A stretch of DNA of 64,000 nucleotides from Astrocystis sublimbata (Eukaryota; Ascomycota; Sordariomycetes; Xylariales; Xylariaceae): NCBI GenBank assembly GCA_022453515.1, contig JAJNNY010000016.1, positions 310,001 through 374,000 on the forward strand. Reading direction: 5' to 3'. The translations under genes and the position numbers were made by a program. The notes beneath the pieces were generated by a model. The model was not told the origin of the DNA. It did no database searches and saw only the letters and a program-made list of their open reading frames with translations. Shown piece by piece: positions 12,086 through 23,695 of the stretch. Every line of letters starts with the position of its first letter. Within the stretch, counting starts at the first letter, position 1.

Positions 12086-14475
12086 TTACTTGGCACCTGA
12101 GACTCTCGCTTCCACTTTTTCCCTGTGAGCTTTGTTCTTAAGATGCACTTCAAAGTTCGACGCAGACATTTCTGGGCCCGGTGTATATAGCTTCCCGGGA
12201 CAATCGAGACACCGAATTCTGGGAAGGAAATAGAACCGGATGTCCGAGCCAGCCTGGCCCGGTGGAGGCATGACCACGACGCTGTCGGTGGTGCTGTCTA
12301 CGGCGGTGTAGCGCATGATGCCTTCAAACTGGTCGTTTTTGTACGCATCTTGATTGATCTGTTCTAGGGCTGTGACAAGCCATGCTGGAGGGAGAGGCTA
12401 AAATGAATCGACGAAGGTTGGTGAGTAAAGACATTTATGATCATCATCAGCAGTGCAATGAAGGGTAGGCCACTTGGCAACATTCCGACCAGGTGACGAT
12501 ATGGTCATAGGTCGTAAAAGTTACTAGAGTAGCGGAAGACAGAGGGATTGGGGTGAGGGAGAAGGGGACCAGATTGTCTTACAGGAGGGGGTTGAGGCTC
12601 GCCCGGTTGGAGTGCTGGAGCTTCTACGCGACCAAGCTGGCCTGCAGGCATCCCATGGGAAGGTGCTCGGGGAGGGACGGTTGATGCTGCGTTCGGAGTA
12701 GATGGTGGGGGCATGCTATTGGAAGAGGCTGCGTTGGGGCCGCGGCTATGGGACTGTGAAGGCGTCATTGAGCCTGCTGGCGTGCGCTGTCTCAGCTTCA
12801 GATCGCGCAAAAGCCTCCGCAGCTTGTCTTTCGCTATTTTGAGAGTGACCATGTAGCGTTGGGGTTCTTCCGTCGCCTCTCGAGTCACCTCACGACCAGA
12901 TCTTCTAGAGGTCCTGGTCTCGTGATGATGTATTGTTGCCTCTGGTGTCTCGGAGCGACCAATGTTAGCCATGCGTTGCTGTGCAGCCGAGGCAGCGCCC
13001 CGCATGCCCCTAGTTCTCGCAGTCCCGGCCATTGCTGACGGTGCAGGCGACTCGGGTGATGAGTCGTCGCTCTCGTCAGAATCAGACAAGTCGCCGTCGC
13101 GCCCACCTTGTCCTCGCCTCCGGCCAGTTCCGGGTGCCCCTGCTACTCGCTTGTAAAGCCTGCTGTCTTCGACGTCGAGTGCCGCGCCGGGCAGAGTCGA
13201 CGATACGACAAGTGTGCGAATCGTCCTCTGCCTCTCTTTCAGATCCGGAAGCGTCGGCCCACCGCGGCGGTTGATAGATCTCTTCTGTCGCCTCTGTTCT
13301 CGCGAGAACACCAGCTCGTTCCTCTCCAGGTCGGCCTCATTGAGTTCATAAAGGTAAGGCGAATAATCCTTGGCTTGTTGCTGTGGGCGGAAGACGGTGG
13401 GCAGAGGGGACGGAAGAAAGGCAGCCACAAGATCTGGGTCTTCGACGGGTCTTCCATCGAAGGGGTGCCCAACGCTATAAAGACTCCTCGTGAATAGGTG
13501 AGTCTGCTCTCGGATGCAGTGGGCTATGGCGGTCGTGAATTCCCCAGACAGGGCGAGGTCCTTGGACATGCTGGCGGCAAACTCCTCGGGTGAGTTCAGA
13601 GGGTTGTTGATCTCCCACTCGAACTGGTCGACGAGCGTGTGCTGTCCAATGGTGATGTTGAGCTTGACGAGCACCCTCATCTCGTCGTTTTTCCAGGCTG
13701 AATAGGGCAGTTCGGGATCTAGGGCGTCCTCATCTGAGAAGACGAAGGGGTAGAAGTCGTTGAGCTGCTCATGGAGCTGTTTGTGGACTTCCTCGATGAT
13801 GGGCTGGGAGATGGGGGCTTTCAAGCCCATGTCCTCGATCAGCTGCATCGCAAACAGCTCGGGGTGGACGATGCGCTCGTGCAGGTTCCAGGTGAAGGTG
13901 TCGCGCAGTTTTATCTTGTCGTAGTCAACGTCGAGCCGCACGGGCACGAGCTCCTCGTGCTGTTCGGCCTGCTGGTCCATATCCTTCCTCTTCCACTTGA
14001 GAGGTGGTGTAATTCGCTTGCCAGGTCTGGGCTTCAGGTGGGAGTACAAGATGCCCGAGGATTGTCCAGTCTCGGTGCGGCCGTTCCCGTAGCCGCTGTA
14101 TCCCTCGCCGTACAGCTTAGAGGGCGGAAACCACTGGCTGTAGCCGTGGCGCAGGAGTTTGTAGTCGCCTATCTTGGCATAGGCAGTGGTGTTGTGTTTG
14201 TTTATCTTCCTCTGTGTCTCGATGATGGCTGCCGCGTTGATGTGGTCGCGATTGATGGTGCGATCTATCATCAATCTCTCAAAGGCGGCCTTGTCGCGGA
14301 TGGGGAGGCCGCTGCCGTCTGCGTCTAGGTCTGCGTCTGCATCAGGATGCGCCTTGCCTTTGCCGCTCGGGGACGAAGATGCTGACGAGTGCTCGGAGTG
14401 GGACGACTGGGCATTTGCGGCGGCGGCGCCAGAGGCACGGCTTGCAGGCGTTCCAGCATCTTGTTGTGTCGCCAT
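12086..14475 (-). CDS. snf5: SNF5/SMARCB1-family SWI/SNF chromatin remodelling subunit
   Basis: Exons are 12583-14475 and 12086-12397 (185-nt intron), giving 734 aa. The N-terminus is Ala/Ser-rich. A conserved block GDYKLLRHGYSQWFPPSKLY leads to two SNF5 repeats: LVPVRLDVDYDKIKLRDTF (about 185 on) and VLVKLNITIGQHTLVDQFEW (about 270 on). After a disordered middle region, the second exon adds AWLVTALEQI and FYFLPRIRCLDCPGKLYTPG ending in HLKNKAH, a Cys2His2-like element (C-x2-C-x18-H-x5-H). Snf5 is a core scaffold subunit of SWI/SNF (INI1/SMARCB1 in animals); the RSC paralogue Sfh1 is the main alternative. I favour Snf5 because repeat 1 follows the LRDTFTWNLHER pattern. A run of 13 C (transcript sense) sits seven bases before the ATG. 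The gene is divergent from the EBP1-like gene. Confidence 0.9.
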
Positions 14476-14481
14476 GACGCA

Positions 14482-14494
14482 GGGGGGGGGGGGG
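14482..14494 (+). repeat. Poly-G tract (13 G) next to the SNF5 start
   Basis: Thirteen G on the plus strand lie in what must be the SNF5 5' leader, where they read as 13 C, seven bases before the ATG. Confidence 0.9.
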
Positions 14495-14865
14495 TCGCAA
14501 GAGGAGTCGCAAGAGGCGGTCGAAACGGCGACGACGACCGTTGCGACAGATGGTTGGGGCGAGTGGGGACGAGCTGCTGCTGCCCTGGGGGACAGGCAGA
14601 GGGTTCGTGCTGATATCGCAACGGAGGATCAGCGCACGAAGGGCGGGAGGCGTGGCAGATGCGTCGGCTAGGTCGTACGTCTAAGCCATGTGTCGCGCCG
14701 TGAGAAAGGTTGTCGGATGGGTGACAGGCTACGGGGGGCGATAATTCGATGGTTGGAGGGCGGTGGGCGGTCGCCGGCACAATGTGAGAGGATCGTGGGA
14801 GAGGCGCGAGAGGTGCGAGAGGTGTGGTGCAAGGGCACTGATGGATGGGTGACAGGATCCGGTGT

Positions 14866-14898
14866 GGTTCAGGTTCAGGTTCAGGTTCGGGTTCGGGG
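14866..14898. repeat. Hexamer microsatellite, GGTTCA/GGGTTC
   Basis: About five tandem copies of GGTTCA that degrade to GGGTTC lie in the SNF5/EBP1-like spacer. The array is close to, but not the same as, telomeric TTAGGG repeats. Confidence 0.8.
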
Positions 14899-15180
14899 TG
14901 TTTTTACACGCGCAGGAGCAAGCTGCACCAAGCAACCTCTGGCGCGCGACCACTTACGACCCAGCCGTGCCAGGGCCCAGCATGGAGTAGCAGTGCGCAG
15001 CGCAGATTTATACAGTATCATATACTGTTCTTTCTTGAAAGCGACAGAAGGTTGCGGGCTGGTTTGGATCTTTGGACCTGTGGGTCGGGTCCACTACCTA
15101 TGTCCACTGCCAGGGCGTAGCCCAGGTGCCCAGTGATCTATCTGTTTGGTGCATAAGACTGCATACTATCATCAATTCCA

Positions 15181-15370
15181 AAGGTACCTAGGTACTTGTT
15201 ATCATATTTAGTATCTACCTAAGGTACCTACCTAGGTCACACCTAGATCATGGCCAGCACTCATGATAGATCTAATCCATGAGCTACCGATGCAGGTGAA
15301 TTCCACTTGAGAACCAAGCAGCCTACCTATGTAGGTACCTGCCTCCTACTACAGTACTAGGTAAGTACAT
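15181..15370. repeat. Cluster of TACCTAGGTA palindromic motifs
   Basis: This 190-bp stretch holds overlapping GGTACCTAGGTAC, CCTAAGGTACCTACCTAGG and CTATGTAGGTACC elements, one of the densest occurrences of the window-wide family. Confidence 0.8.
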
Positions 15371-16034
15371 GGTTACGTATGTACGAGGACGCAGGCCCAG
15401 GTAATCCGTCGCGTCGCCAGGCCTGAAATATGCAGCGCTAAGGGCCTTGGGCTCAACCGACGACGACAAGGTTGGGATTCATTCTCGAGTCGGCTCGAGC
15501 TTGTCTGGCACTTGCTAAGTTGCTACCTAGCAGCTTGCTTGCCCGCGTGTACCTTGCTTGCTGGGCTAGACAAGGTAGGTGCATACGAATAGATCTAGAA
15601 TGGATCAAGACTGGGCCTGGACTGGGATTCGCAAGGACTCGGGTCGGGTCTTGATGCGTCGACTCGAGGAAGGCGGCGTGGGCGGGCTGTAGCGCGGAGT
15701 CGTGGATAGACCTACCAGTTATAGGCATGTACCTAGAGGTACCTACATCAGCCAGCTCTCCAGGTAAGTAGGCTAGATACATGGCGACCTGCCTGCCTTT
15801 GGGTACGCGTGCAGGTACCTCGACGACGGTTATGAACCAGGGACCTCACCTACCCCTCCAACAGCGCCCACAAAGCCCCTCCGTCAGAGCAAAACATCAA
15901 AATACCCGCGTTGCCATACCTTACCTCCCCCTTAGTTCGATCCGTTCTGCGTCTCTCTTTTTGTCCCGACCCAGCAGCAACACAACATCGTCAACAAGTG
16001 ATATAAGTACACCGCCGACGGCTTAGCTATCAAG

Positions 16035-17657
16035 ATGCCCGAAGAGAAAGCTTCAGATGTTGGTCCGTACTACACCCCCAAGCCCAAGCCCGGTCCCCAC
16101 TCCCAGCCTATGACAAGCTTTTCAAGAAGCTCCCCCCAGCTGTTTACTTGTACTGCTTGCTCTATCGCGTTGGACTTGGGAGCTTGTAGATGCCATGCAA
16201 CTACAACTACAACATACCTGCCTCTACGACAGCCCTCTGGCCGAAGTGCTTGCCAGCTAGCATGTGGCATGACACACCTGCTGACCTGGCACCCTGCCTC
16301 CTGCAGATTACACCCTCGGTAACCCCGACGTTCTCACCAAGTACAAGGTCGCAGCTACTATTGGCGAGAAGGTCCTCGCCGAAGTAGCGAAGCTATGCGT
16401 TGCCGGCGAGAAGATCGTCACCATCTGCCAGAAGGGTGACAAGCTCATCGAGGAGGAGGTCTCCAAGGTCTACCGCACCACCAAGCTCAAGGGTAGGTCG
16501 CCCCCTTTTTGCATGCAACCGCTGCACTACGCCGCGCTGCTTGTGACGCCAACTCGGACTGACGTCGCATAATCATGCTAGGTTTCTCCCACCCCACCAC
16601 CGTCTCTCCTTCATCCTACGTCACGCCCTACACCCCCTTGGCATCGGATAACGCCGAGTCCAACATTGAGCTGAAGGCCGGCGAGCTTGTCAAGATCCAG
16701 CTGGGCGCACAGATCGACGGATTCGGCTCCATAGTCTGCGATACCGTCATCGTCCCAGGTGGAGAGAGCGCCGGGGATGTCGTGACTGGACGCGACGCCG
16801 ATCTGATACTGGCCAACTATTATGCCAATGAGCTTCTCCTGCGGCTCATGATCCCTCCTGGAACCCTGGCAAGCGGAAGTGACGAAGAAAAGGCTAAGGC
16901 TGCCGCTGTGAAGCCCCCTACGCAGTCCAAGATCACGTCCCTTCTGGAGAAGGTGGTCAAGAGCTACGACTGCAACCTCGTCGAGAGCACAACATCGTGG
17001 CTGTTCGGGCGCAACGAGATCGAGGGTGAGAAGAAGATCGTGATCGCGCCTGCTGAAGGCACCAAGGGCGACGGTATCCCTCAGCTCGGCGAGGTCTGGG
17101 GCGTTGAGATGGGAGTCTCACTGGGCTCCGGCAAGGTGAAGACTCTCGACTCGCGGGCGACACTTCACCGTCGTACCGCCAACACGTATATCCTCAAGTC
17201 GCAAATTGCACGCAAGACTTTGTCGACGATTCAGAACAAATTCGGCCATTTCCCTTTCAGCTTGAGACAGCTCGAAGAAGAGGGTGGCGATACGAAGTAC
17301 AAGGTCGGTGTCATTGATGGCGTCCGCTCCAATGTGCTGCGCCAGTACGAACTTGTCGGAGATAAGGAGGGTGCCCCCGTGGCCAGATCATTAACTACGC
17401 TCGGTAAGAAGTAAGCCATCTGTGGAAATTTGAGCAGAAGCTGACATTGAACAGCCATCACCAAGAACGGTATCACAAAGCTCGGTGCTCCACCGGCACT
17501 TGACCTGAGCAAGTACCAAACTGACAAGAAGATCACGGATGAGGAGATCTTAAAGATACTGGAACAGCCTCTGGCCCGGAACAAGGGAAAGAGCAAGAGC
17601 AAGAAGAAGAAGCCGGCTAAGAAGGCTGGCGAGACGGAAGAGGCTGACGAGGAGTGA
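16035..17657 (+). CDS. EBP1/PA2G4-like protein (catalytically dead M24 aminopeptidase fold)
   Basis: Exons are 16035-16062, 16307-16492, 16582-17403 and 17455-17657, giving 412 aa. The sequence MPEEKASDVDYTLGNPDVLT is followed by YKVAATIGEKVLAEVAKLC, a pita-bread-fold methionine aminopeptidase-like domain, and an extended C-terminus with Lys-rich blocks (KGKSKSKKKKPAKK) before an acidic tail. This is the architecture of human PA2G4/EBP1 and fission yeast curved-DNA-binding Cdb4, which bind rRNA and ribosomes and act in ribosome biogenesis and growth control without peptidase activity. In fungi these are often annotated as curved DNA-binding protein. The first coding exon is only 28 nt, followed by a 244-nt intron. 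The Lys-rich tail fits RNA or DNA binding. Confidence 0.92.
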
Positions 17658-19276
17658 AGGTCGCCTTCGTAAACGTGCTCAAAGGATGTGGTGTGTTTGG
17701 AAATAGACACAACCACGAGTTCTGCGCTGCCCACGGCTCATTCCGTGTGATGTGACGATGGCGGGCCTGCCGGCCCGGGCTCTAGCATGGTCCATGAGTT
17801 GATGTCCCCTTGCCAAGACAAGGTTTGGCGTAGGTCAGCTATCGAGGCACCTACATCGGGTGATAAGTAGGGAGGGCGAGGCCCAAAAGCCAACAGTCAG
17901 ACCATGACACTGTCTTAGCATTCCACAGAACAGAAAGAGAGAAAAAAAAAAGCTTGACCAAGCAATCATCAGCTACCTCGCGATTGTGCCCTTTTTGATC
18001 CGCCCGACCATATGCTGTTGGTAGACTGGAAGGTAGAAAACTAGTGCGACTACCGCGCCCGGAAGAGAAGTATCAGGCTGATAGAAGGGGTAACGCAGAG
18101 GGATGTGGAATCCCGTCAAGGTTAGGTAGGTATGCTAGCGATACGAGGGCCGAATGGGACCAACATTGAAGTTTGCACTGCGGCGTCTTCGTCCGAGACT
18201 CCTGGATGCGGAGTTCCGGGGGGGGTGACAAACGGGCAGCTGGGTGGTCAAACAGAATCTGGAGGTATGATGCTACGATCGAAGCAGGAAGCGGGCTCGA
18301 TAACCCAAGACAAGACCTCGGGGCGTGTTGCAAACAGGTGATCAAGAATATCGTCAGGTGATTGACTGACTTGGGTGTGCATCAGATTGGGAGGTGTAAG
18401 TAAGTACCTACATAAGTACCTCCTTGGGTGTGATGGAGGGGCGAAAGACTCGAGGAGATAGACGTACACGAGTAGGTACCCTTACCTCAATGGTGCCCTT
18501 GTGCAGAGCAAGAGCAAGTGGCTTGCTGCCACTGTGGGAAGCCGTGTTTTTATGTTATGTGTTTTGTTGTCGGCCTGGGGAGGGGGGCGTCTGGTGCGAG
18601 TTTAGGATCGCGTAAATGGGCACGCACCAACTACAGTCCGTGTTTTGGCCGTTACTTGTTACTTGTTTGTTACCTACTTGCGTGACATGGGGCGACAGAT
18701 AGGAGCACAGCACGGTGGCTGGGTTCTAGCGGGCTCCCAGCTAGCTACCTACGATCATTCAGCCCCGGGAAGAGGCGTAGCGGGCAGGGTCTAGGCACCT
18801 GGGCAGGTAACAGGCCCCCGAGCACAGGCCGACACAGCACACGTCCTACCTACCCGACGAGCCTGGCTCGGCTGGCTGGCTGCATTGGCAGGGCATTGTT
18901 CAGCAGGCCATGATTTTTTTTTTGGGAGCTCGCTCTCCTTTCCCCAGCCAGCATTCCCGTCACCATATCGCCATATCGCGTAGTGTACCAATTTAATCCA
19001 ACCAACACAGCGCGAACAACCCGCCCGCGCATATGTGCAGCGTGCGAGAAACAAGTGTGTGCCCCCGTCGCTGCATCGAGTCCATTCAGCTAACATCTCG
19101 TGCAGCATCCGCCGCGAAGGGAGCTCGCCGTGCAAGGCCGTAACGCGCCCGCGCACACGCAAAAGGGGGCTCGCTCCCCAGCACTCCTGAGCACGCACAC
19201 CTCTGAGCACGCACACCTCGCGCCAGAGCGAGACAGAACAGACAGTCGTACCGACACGGACGGATACACGCCCACC
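17658..19276. other. Intergenic region upstream of the Rco1-type gene
   Basis: No gene is supported. TACCTA motifs occur near 18395-18475. Minus-strand open frames overlapping 18791-19782 run antisense into the start of the next gene and lack domains. An A-run lies at about 17942-17951 and a T-run at about 18914-18922. Confidence 0.45.
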
Positions 19277-22200
19277 ATGTCGTCTTCGCATACCAAGCCC
19301 ACTCGCTCGCGCTTCTCGAGTCCCCATCGACCATCCAGTTCGTCTGCCAGCGGCCTCGGCGACGGTCGCGGAGGGGGGAGCAGTGATGGCTCTCGCTCGC
19401 TTATGCATCGCTGGTTGGAGCCGCCCGTGCAGAGCAAGCCAAGCTTCCAGGACGCCGGACTGGTGCGCGGCGGTGTCGTGGAGAACATGGCCGCTCTGGG
19501 GACTATGCCTAAGGCCGCCGCGCTGAAGAAGACGCCCTCTGGTGTTGACGGCTCATCGCCTGCCCCTGCGTCGACTGTGAAGAGGATCGTCCTGAAGAAA
19601 CCGTACTCGCCCGCGCCCGCGCCCGCGGCCGTGGGTGCTGCCATGCCTGTGGCTACAACGCCGAGCGCGAGCGCGAGCGCAACAGCAACCCCGCCCGAGA
19701 TCACATACATGCCCCTGGGCGAGGCGGCCGGCTCGGTGGAGGACACCGCTGAGGCCGATGCCGATGCGCTGCTATCGCCCACGTCACATCTCGCGCTGCC
19801 CTTTCCAGTCCTGGATGACCTGGACGACGATGATTACGTCCCAGTGCCTAAAAAATCTAAAAGCCACAAAGGTCACCGCAAGTCGCAAAACGCGGGTCAT
19901 GCGAGAGGCCACGCAAATGCCTCATCCCCTGCCACTCCCGTCCACCCACGCAGGCAGTCACACAGACACAAGAGCGTCCGGTCTAGCCCTGCTCCTGCTC
20001 TCTCTACTGCCCTCCCTCCTGCTCCTCCTGCTCCTCCTGCTCCCGCTGTTCTCGACCCTACACCTGATCCTACGCCCACACCCACACCGGCTCCCGCATC
20101 CCCCGGCCGCTCTGAAGCCATGTCTGTTCACGAATTGGCACGTGAGCCCGACGACAAAGAGCAAGCTGAGAAGATCGTTGAGATTGCAGTCGATGAGGCG
20201 CTCCGCAACTTCCACTACCCTACTGCGTATGCCTTGCGGCTACTGTACGATGAGCACTCGGAAGAGTCGCCTTTCGTCGCCATGATCGAGGACATCTACT
20301 ATCAGCGTGCAACGCCAAAGACGATCCGCAAGTTTCGCCGCTTAATTAGCGAGAAGAAGAAAGAAGGCAAGCGAGAGAACAAAGGGTGGCACTACTTTGT
20401 GCCCCCTTCTACGGGAAGCCAATCTACACCACGCAGGTCGGTGCCTGCGCCTTACGATAATCTCATTAAGATGGAATTTGCATCACTCCTTGAGGACGCT
20501 GCCGAGGACGCCAAGGCCAAGTCCAAGTTCCAGGCTAAGGCTCAGGTTGATGTGGACGTGGACGGTCATGTCAGCAAAAAGCGCAAAACAGAAGGAGCCG
20601 AACAGCGCAAACCGCCGGTGGATAGGGCTGATGCACCTGTTGATGCACACAAAGATAAAGATGCACATGCTGATGCTGATGCACCGGCTGGTGTAGCGCC
20701 TGCTACGGATGGCGCGGTTCTGCATGGTCAGAGGAATGGTGATCATCATCACCCGAGTCTCCGTCACCACAGCGGGATCGCGAAGACAAAGTCACCACGC
20801 AAGCAGAAAACACGCATGGCCTCCATCAGCAGCACATCGTCTCTCTCATCGGTGCCCGACGATGCAATCGAGGACTACGACGATTTCATCAGCATCGTGG
20901 ATGGCGACCTGGGGGCGTCGCGTCTGGAGAGCGAGCCGGCCGAGGGAAATCCTGCCCAAATCCCGGCAGGTTCGCTGCGGCCAATCAGCGTGGAGCAGGC
21001 GAAACCCGCCAGCAAAAAGCAGATTGTTCCGCCCAACCCTGTTTCCGCGCAAACCACTCCTACCACTCACTATCCTGACGAACGGCACTCGAGCATGCCC
21101 GCCGCTGTCATCACATCCACCACCACCACCGCCGCCACCCCCCTTCCCAACGGCTCCAGCGGCGCCTGCTCAAAGCTCGCTGTCCCCAAACTCAAGTTCC
21201 AGAGCCGTTTTGGCGAGCTCGATGAATCCGTCGACCGCTTGATCCAGCAGAAGCTTGCTCGGAAGTCAGAGACGGCCGTCAATACCAAATCTGCCTCCGG
21301 AGAAAGCTTTGTTCGTGCACCTCTTGTGGGGTTGGATGAGTTGCCCGATGAGCCCGACGCGTTGCCCCAGCCACCGGCTCCTCCCCCCGAGCGTGGTCGC
21401 TTGTCACGGACACCAGCACCCGCACTGACTGGCCGAGCTGCTAGGGCAGCCAAGAGGAACCATGACGAGTTGGATGACGCGAGCTCACCGACCGTATCGT
21501 CCTTTCGGGCTGACCTGGAATTCTCGTCGGCACGCAACTCGCGCGCTGCAACCCCAGTAAACGCGAGATCTTCTAAGAAACCCCGGGGTGGATTACGCGT
21601 CAAAACATCGTAAGTCTCACCCTTGTGCTTTCAGGACTATCTCTACAATGCTTGCACCTGCGCCGTCTGCAGGGGCCCGACTATGCTGTCACAGGTAAGG
21701 CAGAGAGCCAAGTGGCGATGTGGCACCATATGATTGCACGGGGTCCGAAGAAAAAGGGAAACCATACCTTTTGTGCTCAAAGTTGCTTTCCGAATGCGGA
21801 TTGACTGACCTCTGTGTAATGGATTTTTTTTTTTGCTAACATGCCTTGTTTTTGTCGTTGTGTTAGACCGATGAAGAGGAAGGGCACATCTGCGGGAATT
21901 CCTCGTGGAAACGGTGAGCGTCCAAGCCCTGTGGGCAATGGCATACTTTATAATCAGGTGAGCAAAAAATTCATCAGCCACTGTTTCTGGATGCAGCTGT
22001 CATGGCTTCGCTACGGTTTTCATCCTGTTCACTCAATCTTGTTTTTCCCCTTACGAATTGAGCGTTTATGGCATGGGAAAGCCGAAGAATCCCGGTCCTG
22101 GGGATACTCAGCGCGAGTTGGGGGGTGCTGAATACTGGGTTCCCGCTTTTGCCGGATCATGCGCAGCCATCCGCCAGTCCGCCTAGTGCAAATGCTAACG

Positions 22201-23695
22201 GCACATTCTAGGACGATAATGACGATTCCTGTTATACATGTGGCGGCAATGGAGAACTGGTGTGTTGCGATGGATGCACGTTCTCTTTCCATTTTACGTG
22301 CATTGATCCCCCAATGGATGAGGGTCAAATCCCCGACGATTGGTTCTGCAATGAATGTCAGATCCGGTACCACCCGCCACTTGTGAATGAGAATAAGGGT
22401 ATTTTTGGTGCCCTTGCTACCAATCTGCAGCGCAAGAACCCTCGTTCCTTCCGCCTCCCAGAACCTGTTCGTGAATATTTTGAGGGCGTCAAGACTGGAG
22501 CAGAGGGCGAGTACGAGGAGATCGTGCCCCCTAAGCCCAAGTGAGTGTCCCGCTTAGCCGCTGTACAACCTAGTAGACTGACTCTGCGACCTAGGACAAG
22601 CAAAAAGAATGCAGAAGAGGCCTTTGATTACTTCAAACTCAGGAATGGCGACAACGCAGTTCTGTGCCACCAATGTCATAAAGGAGTGGCAGACAATCGA
22701 CCCATCATTCCATGCTCAATCTGTGGATTGAACTGGCATCTTGAATGCCTTGACCCTCCTCTAGCTATTCCGCCAATTCTGCGCACTTGGCGCTGTCCTT
22801 GTCATGTCGAGGACTTGCTCAGCGAAATGCCAGTGCGATTGGCTCCAGCGCACAAGTATCGCAAAATCAAAAACATGCCAGTGATTGAGCAAGGCTACAG
22901 CCGCGGTTTGGCCAACAACGGATGGATAGAAATCGATGAAGATGACAGTGAAGACGAAGAAGCCGACTGGAAAGCACAGCAAGCGTTTGGTCGCACATTC
23001 CGATTGTCTGCAAAGGGTATTAAGCGAGACTTCATCTCTCGGTAGGTAACGCCAATAACACCTACAGATCGTGTCCATGTGTTCTAATCCCTAATCTCAT
23101 CGAGTGTAGAGTTAAACGCGATAGTGGGAAGTCCAGCTTTCACCCTCGAATAACTGCTCCCCCGGCTGCAGCCGTCGAATTCAAACCGCCAGGCCCAGAA
23201 AAACTACAAGCCGCACATATCCTGCTGCAGATGGCGAAAAGCCCAAGCGATGAAGTCCAACAGCTAGCCCAGGCCCTGACCGTAAGTTTCATTCTGTCCG
23301 TACAGTCGTATCCTTCACGTGCCTAGCTAACGACCCTGCGGACACAGTCTCGAACAGGTCCAGCTGCCATCTCCGTGGCGGGGCAAAATGTCGCACAGCA
23401 CATCGATAATAACAGCCTAGCAGATGCAGACATTGCTACGCTCGAAGCTGTGCTTGCACAGGCAGACGCTCTGAAACAGAGGGTATCTAAGATACTCGAG
23501 GGCCGTACACACCCTGTGCGCCGTGAGAAGTCGGACACTGAGCACAAAGCGCTCACACCCAACAGCATCTCCCATGACGACTCCACGGTTGTTGATGAGT
23601 TGCAACTTGATAACGCCACTTCGGAGGACACTGAGAGAGCTCGAAACACTGACGACGTCAAGCCCGCCGCAGACTCTGCTATGAACATTGACTGA
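19277..23695 (+). CDS. rco1: Double-PHD-finger protein, Rco1/PHF12-type histone deacetylase complex subunit
   Basis: Exons are 19277-21609, 21867-21957, 22212-22540, 22595-23041, 23110-23281 and 23348-23695, giving 1239 aa. The start has a strong CCACC context and follows an in-frame upstream extension without conservation cues. A helical segment at about 290-370 (DEALRNFHYPTAYALRLLYD) precedes disordered Pro/Ala/Asp-rich sequence. PHD1 (about 815-857) reads CYTCGGNGELVCCDGC; PHD2 (about 942-985) begins CHQC and includes CSICGLNWHLECLDPP. Paired PHDs with this spacing are typical of Rco1 (Rpd3S) and PHF12, which help target deacetylation to methylated H3K36 gene bodies. A Cti6- or Cph1-like role is possible. 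Repetitive Asp-Ala dipeptides occur near residues 455-475. It is convergent with the PUF gene. Confidence 0.9.

Larger units (their letters stand above)
14476..16034. promoter_or_regulatory. Divergent intergenic region, SNF5 / EBP1-like gene
   Basis: No gene is supported. It contains a 13-G run (14482-14494), a degenerate GGTTCA/GGGTTC hexamer repeat (about 14866-14898), and two dense clusters of TACCTAGGTA-type palindromes (15181-15370 and about 15725-15785). Open frames here are short and domain-free. Confidence 0.5.

Noticed and set aside
18791..19782. Long minus-strand frames opposite the start of the Rco1-type gene
   Set aside because: They are antisense shadows of a GC-rich coding exon and show no family similarity.
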